DNA of 44,551 nt. Origin: Acidobacteriaceae bacterium (GTDB lineage: Bacteria > Acidobacteriota > Terriglobia > Terriglobales > Acidobacteriaceae). Every line of letters starts with the position of its first letter. The stretch's first letter is position 1. This document shows, one piece after another, positions 9,801 through 19,629 of the stretch. Under the pieces are notes generated by a model. That model was not told the origin of the DNA. It worked only from the letters and a program-made list of their open reading frames with translations, and did not search any database. A program made the translations under genes and the position numbers. The stretch covers positions 1 through 44,551 of the forward strand of contig PKXI01000201.1 in the NCBI GenBank assembly GCA_003133425.1. Direction: 5' to 3'.

Positions 9801-10106
9801 AAGGTACTCGGTTGGCTTGTCATTCTCGTAGCCGGAGATAGACACATTGCGCGCCAGCAATGGGAGCACTTCAGCGGGAGAGGCCTCCTGACTTATTCCG
9901 GCCATTCGAAGGAAGGGTCGCAGGGGACCAGGAATGACGACCGTTTCGCCCGGCTGGGACGACGAAGCCTCAGTAGCAGCTTCTTGCTGCGAAGCGAGCA
10001 TGGAATTGCCTGCTTCGGACGCTTTGCCGGCGCTCACGGCGGAACAGGTCTCGATGCACAGCAGGCCTGCTGCAAAAACGGCGAGGGAACGAAGAGGAAG
10101 GTTCAT
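6879..10106 (-). CDS. Large secreted protein of unknown function with C-terminal 8-residue repeats
   Basis: A 1075-residue exported protein that I do not recognise. A signal peptide spans about residues 1-24, and the ATG is preceded by AAGGGG at suitable spacing. The mature part is mostly helical-looking, without obvious catalytic motifs or membrane segments. Near the C-terminus three imperfect octads occur in a row: ITVHGAGT, ITGHGKGT and TTGQGAGT (1034-1057), followed by a partial fourth. This is a Gly/Thr-rich tail that could be a flexible or surface-binding segment. The gene is followed by the VWA gene on the same strand, so its product may interact with that protein outside the cytoplasm. 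Long continuous coding quality on this strand, with matching start signals, supports it as real despite sizeable antisense open frames. Confidence 0.75.
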   Translation of the reverse strand: MNLPLRSLAVFAAGLLCIETCSAVSAGKASEAGNSMLASQQEAATEASSSQPGETVVIPGPLRPFLRMAGISQEASPAEVLPLLARNVSISGYENDKPTEYLILIDRYVHLARELQALAGADGTIRVAGCDDATRLIQVLGYQFQKSCGPGGAALVTADAERAFLTIDSGFPITALEEALQKGTPFSYGFPGTPVPVLFSEKAWTALSVANKKTGGKDLVDILLHDRSVDRLYSALAKSDRQTRIALMRSPGLKRLLPYAALLDFYGGWITIRNGQVAVPGGPGKEQAWKDLVGASPQSSGEFVIHLLAKDRGWLAAYFDAMSRIDQAQQAHFVEGSRLNHLYEAYRTSGAHDSRASASECIFPRNAGLLVLFTRLQWQPDGQPQVPGNLQIWRDILSRKPDSNGKRNSGANTRAWDSTEQLLDALVASSIPDSGINPLQIYLMLTAIDRGRPADSKLSEAAVRLLADRFPEFSSWYPVFAEFPTLDDASITHFVETADRINKTSNPTLRSNTLGAFQAEIGLWQILARQGQIPARSLNTSWQGAVQPYSSFSTSVQLFSAARTSLESTLVAAGGNAHPTQNELIDMLAGPTQNNPDGRRAHQELVRRIRAVMDDQRLVSLDSLIGLFDGLEEMAHGAQVGDTLVLLAADLREFEMPRPIFTGNEKSAWAPIVYSSRHAELQVRTDLTKIIRSQSTPAQLEDARGRLTPFLRDTLVGLNYAYYEPPGAQVLHNNPLFVRSHDFTASSVQGIEHVWSTPELVGVGVTAGGGAYLLGSLADLPYALASIEQDFIAPANIQALIWKEVVPELLVGAVLPRWWDIGQDELHAAALYQRTGEELLIASASDPQLRDKVLSILSDRMTPARLDMTAQALEQPDTAAKLLPQMMPADTFFLAAEFRSKFPAEAHWGNAGRELDELARKNHSHASIERLSKDFGLPHLALGQSDTCTLLNSGIFPVSGAFDGRLFGESWESSNLYWARLADETGYSPAMLNVLVPDLTRSMIANIFATTIDDWPALLRAMEKTGDQFREGRITVHGAGTITGHGKGTTTGQGAGTVAGQVASFPTPAAGDGGR
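6936..7007 (-). repeat. Three in-frame 24-bp coding repeats
   Basis: The DNA encodes three tandem copies of an eight-residue unit of the form [IT]-T-x-x-G-x-G-T near the 3' end of the large secreted-protein gene. Copies differ at several bases, so they are old or under selection at protein level. The array may vary in copy number between strains. Confidence 0.7.
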
Positions 10107-10869
10107 TGCGGAAACCCCTTCTGATCTGCTTCAGTTCAGCCTGAACTCATGAATGAACTAGCAAGATACCCGTATGACAGCACAGCCAGTCGGGAGATCA
10201 TTGGGAAGCCGCACATGGCTTGCGCTTATGCCGATATCGCCTGACCCCGAATTTTTCAGACAAGTGAACGTCGTTGGAGCATCGCACTGGCCAGATTCTT
10301 TGGGGATGGTTCGGGCAGCTTTGGGTTTCAGCCCCCTCGAACCTGGTCATGTTGTTCACCTGGCTATCAGCGAGACTGGGAAGTCACGCGCACCGGTGAG
10401 CCATTGTCGCAAATACGAATTCACTTCGGCAAGCACTTGGGCAAGTTTATTTCTGCGGGGCGGATTTATTCTCGATGTGGCAAATTTATTCCTAACTGCC
10501 GGCCCTGTTTGTCCCATATCGGAGAAGGATGCCGGAGATTCGGGAAGGGATGGCCAAGGCGGGTCTTCGCGCAAAGCAATTCGACGAGGACGCCGATTAT
10601 GCGAGGCTGAACCGTGGGGCCACCGATGGCGCCAGAATACTGAGGCGCGCCCACGGACTTTGTGGAATAGAGAATACAAACGCCATTGTCTATTGGCTTT
10701 ATTGGAATTGTCCCGGAATTGTCATCGCGCGGTGACCCCTAGATTCTGTGCGCCCTGGCGACCGGCGAGGAAGGCTGCACGCCATTCGCTGGCTGGCGCA
10801 CAGTTCCTAACTGCCGACCGAATTCCCGAGGTGGTTACTTAGGTGATCGCTATTGGGGCGCACTTTTGG
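10107..10869. other. 763-bp region without a convincing gene; short repeats, possible element remnant
   Basis: An open frame at 10174-10842 (+) has no ribosome binding site and an implausible composition, so I do not call it. Three TTTATT blocks at 10446-10451, 10465-10470 and 10485-10490 sit 19-20 bases apart in similar GGCAAGTTTATT/GGCAAATTTATT contexts. The 13-mer TTCCTAACTGCCG occurs at 10489-10501 and again at 10804-10816. This could be the remains of a mobile element or an array of protein-binding sites. The part near 10107-10180 must hold the promoter of the gene starting at 10106. Confidence 0.45.
10133..10147. promoter_or_regulatory. Palindrome upstream of the large secreted-protein gene
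   Basis: AGTTCAG-C-CTGAACT is a perfect 7+1+7 palindrome, 27-41 bases upstream of the ATG at 10106. A further TGAACT occurs at 10154-10159, 12 bases from the one at 10142-10147. This could be an operator that controls the secreted-protein/VWA pair or a small hairpin in the leader. The cognate regulator is unknown. Confidence 0.35.
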
Positions 10870-13800
10870 TCATGAGTTTACCGGGGCTGGAGTTGCGGTA
10901 AGCCGGCCACTGCGCAGAGCCCTGCGCTTGATGAGCAGGAAGAAAACCGGAACGAGAATCAAAACGTGGATGGTGGATGTGATCATTCCGCCGACGATGG
11001 GGGCAGCGATTGGCTTCATTACATCGGAGCCAATGCCGGTTTCCCAGAGGATGGGCGCGAGGCTGAGAATGACCGCGGTTACGGTCATCAGCTTGGGCCG
11101 CAGCCTCTGCACAGCGCCTTCAATGACGGCGTGAAGTAGATCGGCTTCTGTCATTGGCTCGTCCTGCGCAAGGCGATGCTGGAAAGCTTCATCGAGATAC
11201 ACCACCATCACTACGCCGGTTTCTACAGCGATGCCGAAGAGCGCTATATAACCAACCCACACGGCGACGCTGAAGTTGTAGCCGAGCAACCATTGCAGCA
11301 GCAGGCCGCCTGACATTGCGTAGAGCGTTGGAAAGATAAGTACAGCGGCTTCAGCGGCAGATTTGAAAACGAGATAGAGGAGCAGGAAGATCACGAAGAA
11401 GACGATAGGCAGGATGACTTTGAGCCGCTGCTTAGCGCGCATTTCGAATTCATACTCACCGGCCCAACGCCAGGTGTAGCCTGCAGGGAGTTCCAGCTTC
11501 TGGTTGATCAGCTTCTCCGCGTGATTCACAAAGCCACCGTAATCATGCGTGTTGAGATTGAGGTAGACGTAGCCGGTCAGAGAGCCGTCTTCGTCGCGGA
11601 TCATGGCGGGGCCGCGCGAGTAGAACACACGGGCAACTTGACTGATTGGAATCTGTTCCCCGGACGGAGTTGGGATGAGAGCCTGCGAAAGGGCTTCAGG
11701 ATGGTCGCGGAAACCGCGCTGATAGCGAACGGCGATGGGAAAGCGCTCGCGGCCCTCGACATTTTGCGCAATGTCCGCTCCGCCGATCTCCGATGTGATG
11801 ACCGACTGCACATCGGAGACGGTGAGACCGTAGCGCGCTGCCATGGGCCGGTTCACTTCGACATTCAGATAGAAGCCCTGCGCGACACGCTCCGCAAAGA
11901 CGGAGTTGGTCTCAGGCATCCCGGAGAGGATCTGCTGCATGCGCGCTCCGATATCTTCAATGTGCGACAGATCGGGGCCTTGAATCTTGATGCCGACCGC
12001 GGTCTTGATGCCGGTCAATTCCATGTCGAGGCGATTCTCTACGGGCATGGTCCAGGTGTTGGTGAGGCCCGGGAATTGGAGCTTCTCATCCATATCGTGG
12101 ATCAGCTTTTCGTAGGTCATGCCCGGGCGCCACTGTTCGCGCGGCTTAAGCATGATGGTGGTGTCGTACATGTCGAGAGGGGCGTTGTCTGTAGCGCTGT
12201 CGGAGCGGCCCACCGTGCCGAAGACCGTTGAGACTTCAGGAAATGAGCGGATGATGCGGTCTTGCTCCTGCATGAGTGAGACTGCCTGCGTGATCGAAAT
12301 GCCCGGCAGCGCGCTGGGCATGTAGAGAGCGGAGCCTTCATAGAGCGCGGGCATGAACTGGCTTCCCAGGCGAAAGTAGAGTGGAATGGTTGCGCAGAGG
12401 AAGGCGAGATTGAGCACGATGACAGTTTTCCAGTGCTTCAGGCTCCAGCGCAGCACGGGGAGATAGATTGCCTGCGTGATGCGAGCGGCGGGGTTCTTTG
12501 ACTCGCGGCGGAGTTTGCCGCGCAGGCAGAGCGGCATGAGCGCCGGGACCAGCGTGATGGAGAGCAGCGAAGAGAAGATAAGAGACAGCGTCTTGGTCCA
12601 GGCCAACGGACGGAACATGCGGCCTTCCTGCGCTTCAAGCAGGAACACGGGGAGAAACGACACCACAATAATGATGAGCGAGTAGAAGAGCGCCGGGCCT
12701 ACCTGCTGCGCCGAGCGGACGAGGATGCGGCGCCGCTCTGCCTCGTCGGGGACATCGGTGCGCTCGGCAAGATGGCGGTATCCGTTCTCCACCATGACGA
12801 TTGCGGCATCAATGAGCACACCTACTGCCAGCGCCAGTCCTCCGAGCGACATGATGTTTGAGCTGACGTGCAGGTAATACATGGGAATGAATGCACCCAG
12901 CACGGCGATGGGCAGCGTCAGGATGGGGACGAGAGCGGATCGAAAGTGGAATAGGAAAGCGATGCTGACGAAGCTGACGATGATGGCTTCAGCGATGAGG
13001 TCACGCTTCAGTGTGTGTATCGACTCATTGATAAGCCAGGAGCGGTCGTATCCGGTCACGATCTCTACCCCTGCCGGAAGCGAGGGCGCGATCTCCTTGA
13101 ACTTCGCTTTAACACCGTCGATTACGTTGAGGGCATTGAGGCCGTAACGCATGACGACAATGCCGCCAACGGTTTCGCCCTGTCCCTGCCAGTCGGCCGC
13201 GCCGCGGCGCTCGTCGGGTCCAAACGAGACTGTGCCCAGATCGCGCACCAGCACGGGCGTGCCGTTCTTGGTTGCGACAGGAACATTTTCGAGATCGGCG
13301 AGGGTGCGCAGATAGCCGAGGCCACGGATCATGTACTCGGCTCCGCTCATCTCCAGCACGTCTCCGCCGACTTCGTTCGTACTCTGACGGACTTTTTCGA
13401 TCACCGTGGCGGCGGAGATGCCATAAGAGTAGAGCTTCTTGGGATCGAGGTTGACCTGATATTGGCGTACGAATCCGCCAATGCTGGCCACCTCTGCTAC
13501 GCCGGGAACAGTCTCGAGTTGATAGCGCAAATACCAGTCCTGCAACGCGCGCAGATCGGCCACGCTTTTGGTATGGCTGCGATCGACGAGAGCATATTCG
13601 TAGACCCAGCCTGCGCCGGTGGCGTCGGGGCCAATGGCGGGATGCACATCGGCGGGCAGGCGTCCGGCGATCTGCTGCAGATACTCTGTTACGCGGGAAC
13701 GCGCCCAGTAGAGGTCGGTGTCATCCTGAAAGACGACGAAGACATAAGAGTCGCCGAACATGGTTTGGGCGCGCACATTCTTGACGTTCGGAGCGGCGAG

Positions 13801-14019
13801 CAGAGCGGTGACGATCGGGTAGGTGACCTGGTCTTCGATCACATTCGGCGGTTCGCCGGCCCATGATGTGTGAATGATCACCTGCACATCGCTGATGTCG
13901 GGCAGCGCATCCAGCGGGATACGCTGCAGGCACCAGAAGCCCGCGACGACGAGGAGAATAGCTCCCGTGAAAACCAGGAAAGGATTGCGTGCGCACCACG
14001 CGATGATGCGTGAAATCAT
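10870..14019 (-). CDS. cusA: CusA-type RND Cu(I)/Ag(I) efflux pump
   Basis: A 1049-residue heavy-metal RND transporter of the inner membrane, which exports metal ions using the proton gradient. The ATG at 14019 shares one base with the cusB stop, and GGAGG lies six bases upstream; the GTG at 14022 is too close to that site. The methionines that form the three-Met metal site of E. coli CusA (573, 623, 672) are all present with a constant offset: Met567 (YMPS), Met617 (DMYDTT) and Met666 (RLDM). Asp404 in LIDAAIVMVEN is the expected proton-relay acid. These features favour Cu(I)/Ag(I) over the Zn/Co/Cd pumps of the CzcA type. It is the last gene of a four-gene operon, and no clear terminator was seen after it. 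Confidence 0.92.
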   Translation of the reverse strand: MISRIIAWCARNPFLVFTGAILLVVAGFWCLQRIPLDALPDISDVQVIIHTSWAGEPPNVIEDQVTYPIVTALLAAPNVKNVRAQTMFGDSYVFVVFQDDTDLYWARSRVTEYLQQIAGRLPADVHPAIGPDATGAGWVYEYALVDRSHTKSVADLRALQDWYLRYQLETVPGVAEVASIGGFVRQYQVNLDPKKLYSYGISAATVIEKVRQSTNEVGGDVLEMSGAEYMIRGLGYLRTLADLENVPVATKNGTPVLVRDLGTVSFGPDERRGAADWQGQGETVGGIVVMRYGLNALNVIDGVKAKFKEIAPSLPAGVEIVTGYDRSWLINESIHTLKRDLIAEAIIVSFVSIAFLFHFRSALVPILTLPIAVLGAFIPMYYLHVSSNIMSLGGLALAVGVLIDAAIVMVENGYRHLAERTDVPDEAERRRILVRSAQQVGPALFYSLIIIVVSFLPVFLLEAQEGRMFRPLAWTKTLSLIFSSLLSITLVPALMPLCLRGKLRRESKNPAARITQAIYLPVLRWSLKHWKTVIVLNLAFLCATIPLYFRLGSQFMPALYEGSALYMPSALPGISITQAVSLMQEQDRIIRSFPEVSTVFGTVGRSDSATDNAPLDMYDTTIMLKPREQWRPGMTYEKLIHDMDEKLQFPGLTNTWTMPVENRLDMELTGIKTAVGIKIQGPDLSHIEDIGARMQQILSGMPETNSVFAERVAQGFYLNVEVNRPMAARYGLTVSDVQSVITSEIGGADIAQNVEGRERFPIAVRYQRGFRDHPEALSQALIPTPSGEQIPISQVARVFYSRGPAMIRDEDGSLTGYVYLNLNTHDYGGFVNHAEKLINQKLELPAGYTWRWAGEYEFEMRAKQRLKVILPIVFFVIFLLLYLVFKSAAEAAVLIFPTLYAMSGGLLLQWLLGYNFSVAVWVGYIALFGIAVETGVVMVVYLDEAFQHRLAQDEPMTEADLLHAVIEGAVQRLRPKLMTVTAVILSLAPILWETGIGSDVMKPIAAPIVGGMITSTIHVLILVPVFFLLIKRRALRSGRLTATPAPVNS

Positions 14020-15611
14020 CACATGCCTCCCGTGGCGGTGAGGCTGAGTTGCTTTGTGCCTACCGCCTGGCCGCCGCGCTGGATGGTTACGGTCACTTGC
14101 CAGGTGCCTCCCGAGGAGAGCTGAACAGAGCCTTCATAAAGTCCGTTGCCTTTGTCAGCAAGTGCGGCTGCAGCATGTTCCGCGGCCATGCCCATGGCGG
14201 GCATTGCCGGCATGAAGAAGACTGCGCTCACTTGCGCGCCCGACACCGGCTTCCCATCGCCGCCGGTGAGCTTGACCTGCACCGTGTTCGCGCCTTTCTG
14301 CGGCGGAGAGGGGTTGGTGCTCAGGTCGATTTGGATGTGGGTCGCAGGTGGTGCGCCGGCGGCTGGCGGTGCTGAGGCAGGAGCAAATGCTCCGGCGGCC
14401 GCCTGAAGCTGAGCCTCGGAGTCCACAAGGAAATTGGCGGAACTCACGACTTTATCGCCGGCCTTGAGTCCGCTGAGGACGACGACGGAATTGTCGAGTT
14501 GCGGGCCTGTCGTAACGACGCGTGGCTCCAGGTTGCCGTCGCCGTGATCGATGAACGCTATGGCGCGCGTGCCTGTTTGCAGAACTGCGGAAGAAGGTAT
14601 CACCATTTGCCTTCCCAGCCGGACCGCAATGGCGACGTTCACGTACATTCCAGGCTTTAGAACCACACCTGGATTGCTGAAGACCAGGCGCACACGCACG
14701 GTGTGCGTTGTCATGTCCACCTGTGGCAAGATCTGATCGATGCGGCCGTTGAAGTGGCGGCCGGGATAGGCGTCCACAGTCACCTGCGCGGGGTCGCCCG
14801 GTTTCAGCCGGCCAACGTCGTTCTGAAACACATTTGCGTAAACCCAAACTGTGGAGAGATCGGCAATCGTGTACAACTTGGTTTCCGGCTCCACGTACGC
14901 ATTCGGCAAAGCGTTGCGTTCGATGATGTAGCCCGAGGCCGGCGATTCAACGGCGATGTTGCGCTGCACCTTGCCACTCTGCTCCAGCTCAGCGATGGTT
15001 TGCGCCGGGACACCGAATTGCAGCATGCGTTCCTCGGCAGCCTTCTGCAGCCACCCGCCGTCTTGTGCGCCCATTCCGTGAGCGTCCTGCGAGAAGGCCT
15101 TCTGGTTCTGACGGGCGAGCAGGTATTCCTGCTCACTGCTTACGAGGTCGGGGCTGTAGATGGTGAAAAGGCGCTGTCCCTTGTGAACATACTGGTACGT
15201 TGCATTCGCGGAAACATCCTGAATCCAGCCAGGAAAGCGGGTTTGAACATAAGCGAGCCGCTGCTCATCGATGTCGACATTTCCAGGAACACTCAGATCG
15301 TCGTTCACATCTTTCATTTCAACGGTCGCCGTGGTTACGCCGATCTCCTGCATTCGTTGCGGCGATAACTGCAACGGCGCCAGGGCGGGCTCGGAGTTCG
15401 AAGGAGCCCCCGCAGACGGCGTGGGCTGGGAGGTCATCGAAGGTCCGCGCGCCACGACAGGATCTTGCGAACTTGCCTCCGGCGTTGCGTGCAAGGCCGC
15501 CATTGCAGCCGCGAAGTTGCGATGCATGAGTACATATCCAAGAGCGCCCGCAAGCAAAACGCAAGCGGCAACCGCCGCTGCCAATGCAAACTGATAGCTT
15601 CGTGTCTTCAC
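14019..15611 (-). CDS. cusB: CusB-type periplasmic adaptor with C-terminal YtkA/FixH-like domain
   Basis: A 530-residue membrane-fusion protein that would link CusA to the outer-membrane channel. It starts with GTG, preceded by GAGG seven bases upstream, and overlaps the end of the channel gene by four bases (GTGA). The N-terminus has one membrane anchor or signal (about 8-28). The hairpin/lipoyl/barrel regions follow, with DLSVPGNVDID near 105-115, VESPASGYIIERN near 222-234, and the barrel with VRVRLVFSNPGVVLKPGMYVNV. After about residue 430 comes an extra Ig-like domain resembling YtkA/FixH-type proteins (VKLTGGDGKPVSGAQV). It contains a Met-rich stretch, MPAMPAMGM, that could bind copper. 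Such a tail is absent from E. coli CusB. Confidence 0.88.
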   Translation of the reverse strand: MKTRSYQFALAAAVAACVLLAGALGYVLMHRNFAAAMAALHATPEASSQDPVVARGPSMTSQPTPSAGAPSNSEPALAPLQLSPQRMQEIGVTTATVEMKDVNDDLSVPGNVDIDEQRLAYVQTRFPGWIQDVSANATYQYVHKGQRLFTIYSPDLVSSEQEYLLARQNQKAFSQDAHGMGAQDGGWLQKAAEERMLQFGVPAQTIAELEQSGKVQRNIAVESPASGYIIERNALPNAYVEPETKLYTIADLSTVWVYANVFQNDVGRLKPGDPAQVTVDAYPGRHFNGRIDQILPQVDMTTHTVRVRLVFSNPGVVLKPGMYVNVAIAVRLGRQMVIPSSAVLQTGTRAIAFIDHGDGNLEPRVVTTGPQLDNSVVVLSGLKAGDKVVSSANFLVDSEAQLQAAAGAFAPASAPPAAGAPPATHIQIDLSTNPSPPQKGANTVQVKLTGGDGKPVSGAQVSAVFFMPAMPAMGMAAEHAAAALADKGNGLYEGSVQLSSGGTWQVTVTIQRGGQAVGTKQLSLTATGGM

Positions 15612-17011
15612 GGTTTCACCTCGTTCGTGTGGGAATCGCTTGCGTGGGAATCAGATTGATCGTTCGAAATGGCTGTGGGGAGGGATGTGCCTGTCGCTAG
15701 TTCAAGATCTGCGAGGCGCGCATCGAAGTCGGCCACAGCTGCGAACCAGGCAAGGTCGATATCGACAACCGACATCTGGCTGTCGAGCAGATCGAGAAAT
15801 TCCGTCTTGTCGTTTTCATACGCAATCACACTCGCCTGCAGCGTGACTTCCGCCTGGGGCCGGAGTTGGTCGTGGTACAGGTGCGCCATCTTTTGTGCGG
15901 CTTCTGCTTCCACAAGCGCTTCCTGAATTTGCCCGAATGCGGCATTGCGCAGCGCGGCCAGTTCGGCATCCTGCTCGGTGGCTTGCACGGTGGCCTCTGC
16001 AATCTCCGCGTCATGTTTGCGGTGATTCAGCCAGGGCAGGTTCATCGTGCCCTCAAGCATGTAGGCGTTGCGCATGTCCTGACCTGACGGCTGAATCATG
16101 TAACCCGCCGAGACAGTGAAGTCAGGCACGTACGCTTTCTTTGCCAGCGCCTGCTCCCTGTGGCTTCGCTCGGCCGCTCGCTCGGCTGCGAGCAGATCGG
16201 GCCGGGATTGCAGGGCCAGGTCGTCAAGACTCTTTGCCTCTGGCAGCGGAGCAAGTACGGCATGCTCTCCGATTACGCGGAGCGGTGTGTTCGGATCGCG
16301 CGCGAGCAGCGTATTGAGGCGGGCCCGCGCCAGATCGGCGTCGTGATCGTACTGGATCATGTGTTCCGCCAACCGTGTAAGCGCGACCTGCGCCTTCAGA
16401 ATGTCCTGCTGCGGGACCTTTCCGGAGGTGTACTTGATGCGCGCGGCTTCAATTGCCTGGCGCGCAATACCTACGTGCTGATCGTGAATTCGGAGTTCGT
16501 CGTCTACACGAAGCATGTCATTGAAGGCCTTGCGCACCCGCACCCGAATGTCGAGACGCATTTGATCCAGGTTGGCTTTCGCGACATCCACGTCAGACTC
16601 CGCCACGCTGGTGCGCAGCGCGCGCTTTCCACGGCCCGGCAGCGTCTGGCTGATGCTGAACATGTTCTGCGCGGCGTTGTAATTCCACGGCTGTTGCAAT
16701 GGGACTCCCCAACCGCGATACATAGCCGTTGGATCGTCGAGCGTAGAAACGGTGGGGACGTGCGCATCGGCAACTGCAACTTTGCGGGCGGCAACTGCAA
16801 TCTCGGGGTTCGCTGCAAGTGCAATCCGCTCGACTTCTTCGAGTGTCAGGGCCGGGCCGGAATCGTCACTCGTGTGGTGTTCGCCATGCTGTCCCTCGAT
16901 CAATTCAGCAACAATCGTCAGCCCATCACTACTGGCAGGCGTTTGCGCGCGAGAGACAGCGGCGGACAAAGCGGTCGCCAGAACACAAAGTGCAACAACA
17001 AAAGATTTCAT
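15608..17011 (-). CDS. cusC: TolC-family outer-membrane channel of the Cus operon
   Basis: A 467-residue outer-membrane efflux protein. The ATG at 17011 is chosen because GGAGGGAG lies five bases upstream; the TTG at 17023 overlaps that site. A signal peptide covers about residues 1-22. Two outer-membrane-efflux repeats follow, with the long helical segments typical of TolC (LTLEEVERIALAANPEI near residue 56, and PDLLAAERAAERSHREQALAKKAYVPDF in the second half, given here only as a landmark by its start PDLLAAERAAERS). The C-terminal tail is His/Asp/Ser-rich (DSHASDSHTNE), which could hold metal. It overlaps cusB by four bases and follows the small six-Cys protein by 109 bases. Confidence 0.87.
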   Translation of the reverse strand: MKSFVVALCVLATALSAAVSRAQTPASSDGLTIVAELIEGQHGEHHTSDDSGPALTLEEVERIALAANPEIAVAARKVAVADAHVPTVSTLDDPTAMYRGWGVPLQQPWNYNAAQNMFSISQTLPGRGKRALRTSVAESDVDVAKANLDQMRLDIRVRVRKAFNDMLRVDDELRIHDQHVGIARQAIEAARIKYTSGKVPQQDILKAQVALTRLAEHMIQYDHDADLARARLNTLLARDPNTPLRVIGEHAVLAPLPEAKSLDDLALQSRPDLLAAERAAERSHREQALAKKAYVPDFTVSAGYMIQPSGQDMRNAYMLEGTMNLPWLNHRKHDAEIAEATVQATEQDAELAALRNAAFGQIQEALVEAEAAQKMAHLYHDQLRPQAEVTLQASVIAYENDKTEFLDLLDSQMSVVDIDLAWFAAVADFDARLADLELATGTSLPTAISNDQSDSHASDSHTNEVKP

Positions 17012-17120
17012 TACTCCCTCCAAAGGAGATACAGTGCTTGAGCCTTGGCGTGCATTTGCATTGCGCTACGGAGCGCGAGGGCGCACGAAGGCTCAGATTC
17101 AGCCTGCGAAGGAGGGAGTT

Positions 17121-17486
17121 TTAGAGTCGGAGTGCGAACGCGCCGCCCGGCGGGAACTTCGGCGGAGGCGTTTCAAGTGCATTCCGGTATCCGGAGCCGG
17201 GATTGGCAGGAGACTCTACGCCAGCCTGATGCGGTACATAGGCCAGCTCCTGCGACTGCACTGGCGAGGACAGCGGAACCGGAGTGACGGCGGGGGTCTT
17301 GTCGTGGATCTGGCAGCATGAACTGTCCGCACCTATCGCGGGCGTTTCACAGTCCTTGGCCATGGCGCGACAGCAAGCGGGCTGGCTCGAATGCCGGGTG
17401 CCCAGCAGGCAGGCAGACGCCGGCGCAGCGGCCCACAGGACCACAACCGCCAACATCAGCAACACGCCTTTTCTGTCCCAATTCAT
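17121..17486 (-). CDS. Small exported six-cysteine protein at the head of the Cus operon
   Basis: A 121-residue protein with a clear signal peptide (about 1-25, ending PASAC). The mature part has six cysteines in about 40 residues (C, CC, C, CC) and one His near the last pair, followed by a Pro-rich tail. This composition and its place 109 bases before the channel gene suggest a periplasmic copper-binding or metal-sensing role, but I do not recognise the family. The Cys at the cleavage site leaves a lipoprotein possible, though the preceding Pro-Ala-Ser-Ala is not a canonical lipobox. The ATG at 17486 gives the best leader; an ATG at 17519 would add 11 residues. Neither has a strong ribosome binding site. 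Confidence 0.6.
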   Translation of the reverse strand: MNWDRKGVLLMLAVVVLWAAAPASACLLGTRHSSQPACCRAMAKDCETPAIGADSSCCQIHDKTPAVTPVPLSSPVQSQELAYVPHQAGVESPANPGSGYRNALETPPPKFPPGGAFALRL

Positions 17487-17541
17487 GGTGTACAGATTCC
17501 ACGTCCCAGCTGTAAGCATCGTCTATCAGGCATTCTGCGGC

Positions 17542-17557
17542 AGTGATATAGATCACA
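17542..17557. promoter_or_regulatory. CRP/FNR-family-like palindrome before the Cus operon
   Basis: AGTGATATAGATCACA fits GTGA-N6-TCAC, the core of CRP-type sites, with only the outer base of one half changed. It lies 56-71 bases upstream of the preferred start of the six-Cys protein. Whether a CRP/FNR homologue acts here cannot be told from the window. No clear -10/-35 was identified nearby. Confidence 0.4.
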
Positions 17558-17735
17558 TGCGTGGCGCCCGGAGATTACAGCGACTGAAGATAAACGTATC
17601 AGATTCTTTGAATTAAGTATCGTCCCTTTTTGACCATGTCACTCCTGATGTCCTGTGCGGGCCTCGGAATCGGGCGCACGATTATTCGACCGGAACTCGT
17701 CGTTCGTGCTTCCGCCGGAGGAAAAGGGGCGCCAT

Positions 17736-17763
17736 GCAAAGAACCAATTCATGGGTTCTTTGC
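17736..17763 (-). terminator. Probable terminator of pgi
   Basis: A perfect 10-base-pair stem (GCAAAGAACC at 17736-17745 with GGTTCTTTGC at 17754-17763) and an 8-base loop, 31 bases beyond the pgi stop. On the minus strand the T-tract is poor: TTTT comes only ten bases after the stem. It could end transcription or protect the 3' end. The rest of 17487-17793 holds no gene; the Cus promoter should lie there. Confidence 0.45.
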
Positions 17764-17793
17764 GAGGTATCTGGCTGAAACGCTTGCCGGTTG

Positions 17794-19464
<1,671 letters not shown>

Positions 19465-19629
19465 TTTGAATTCCCTCTCAACGTCTAACTTTCTGAAGAG
19501 CTTGTGATTACGGCAGGTGCAAAACTCGATCGCGGCGATTTTATTGCTGATCCGAAGGCGCGTGTAACGCGGCGGATACTGGCAACAAACACAACTATAG
19601 AAGAAGGCAGCCGCCAGCGCACCGGTATT

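Noticed and set aside
9051..10124. Long plus-strand open frame of 357 codons opposite the large secreted-protein gene
   Set aside because: The minus-strand frame is three times longer, has a signal peptide and start site, and forms an operon; the plus-strand frame is its antisense shadow in GC-rich DNA.
10174..10842. Open frame of 222 codons on the plus strand between the Cus operon and the secreted module
   Set aside because: No ribosome binding site, Trp/Arg/Cys-rich composition unlike a real protein, and no recognisable motif; other frames in the same stretch are similarly open.
10870..14019. Assignment as a CzcA-type Zn/Co/Cd pump
   Set aside because: All three methionines of the CusA metal site are present at constant offset, which favours Cu(I)/Ag(I).
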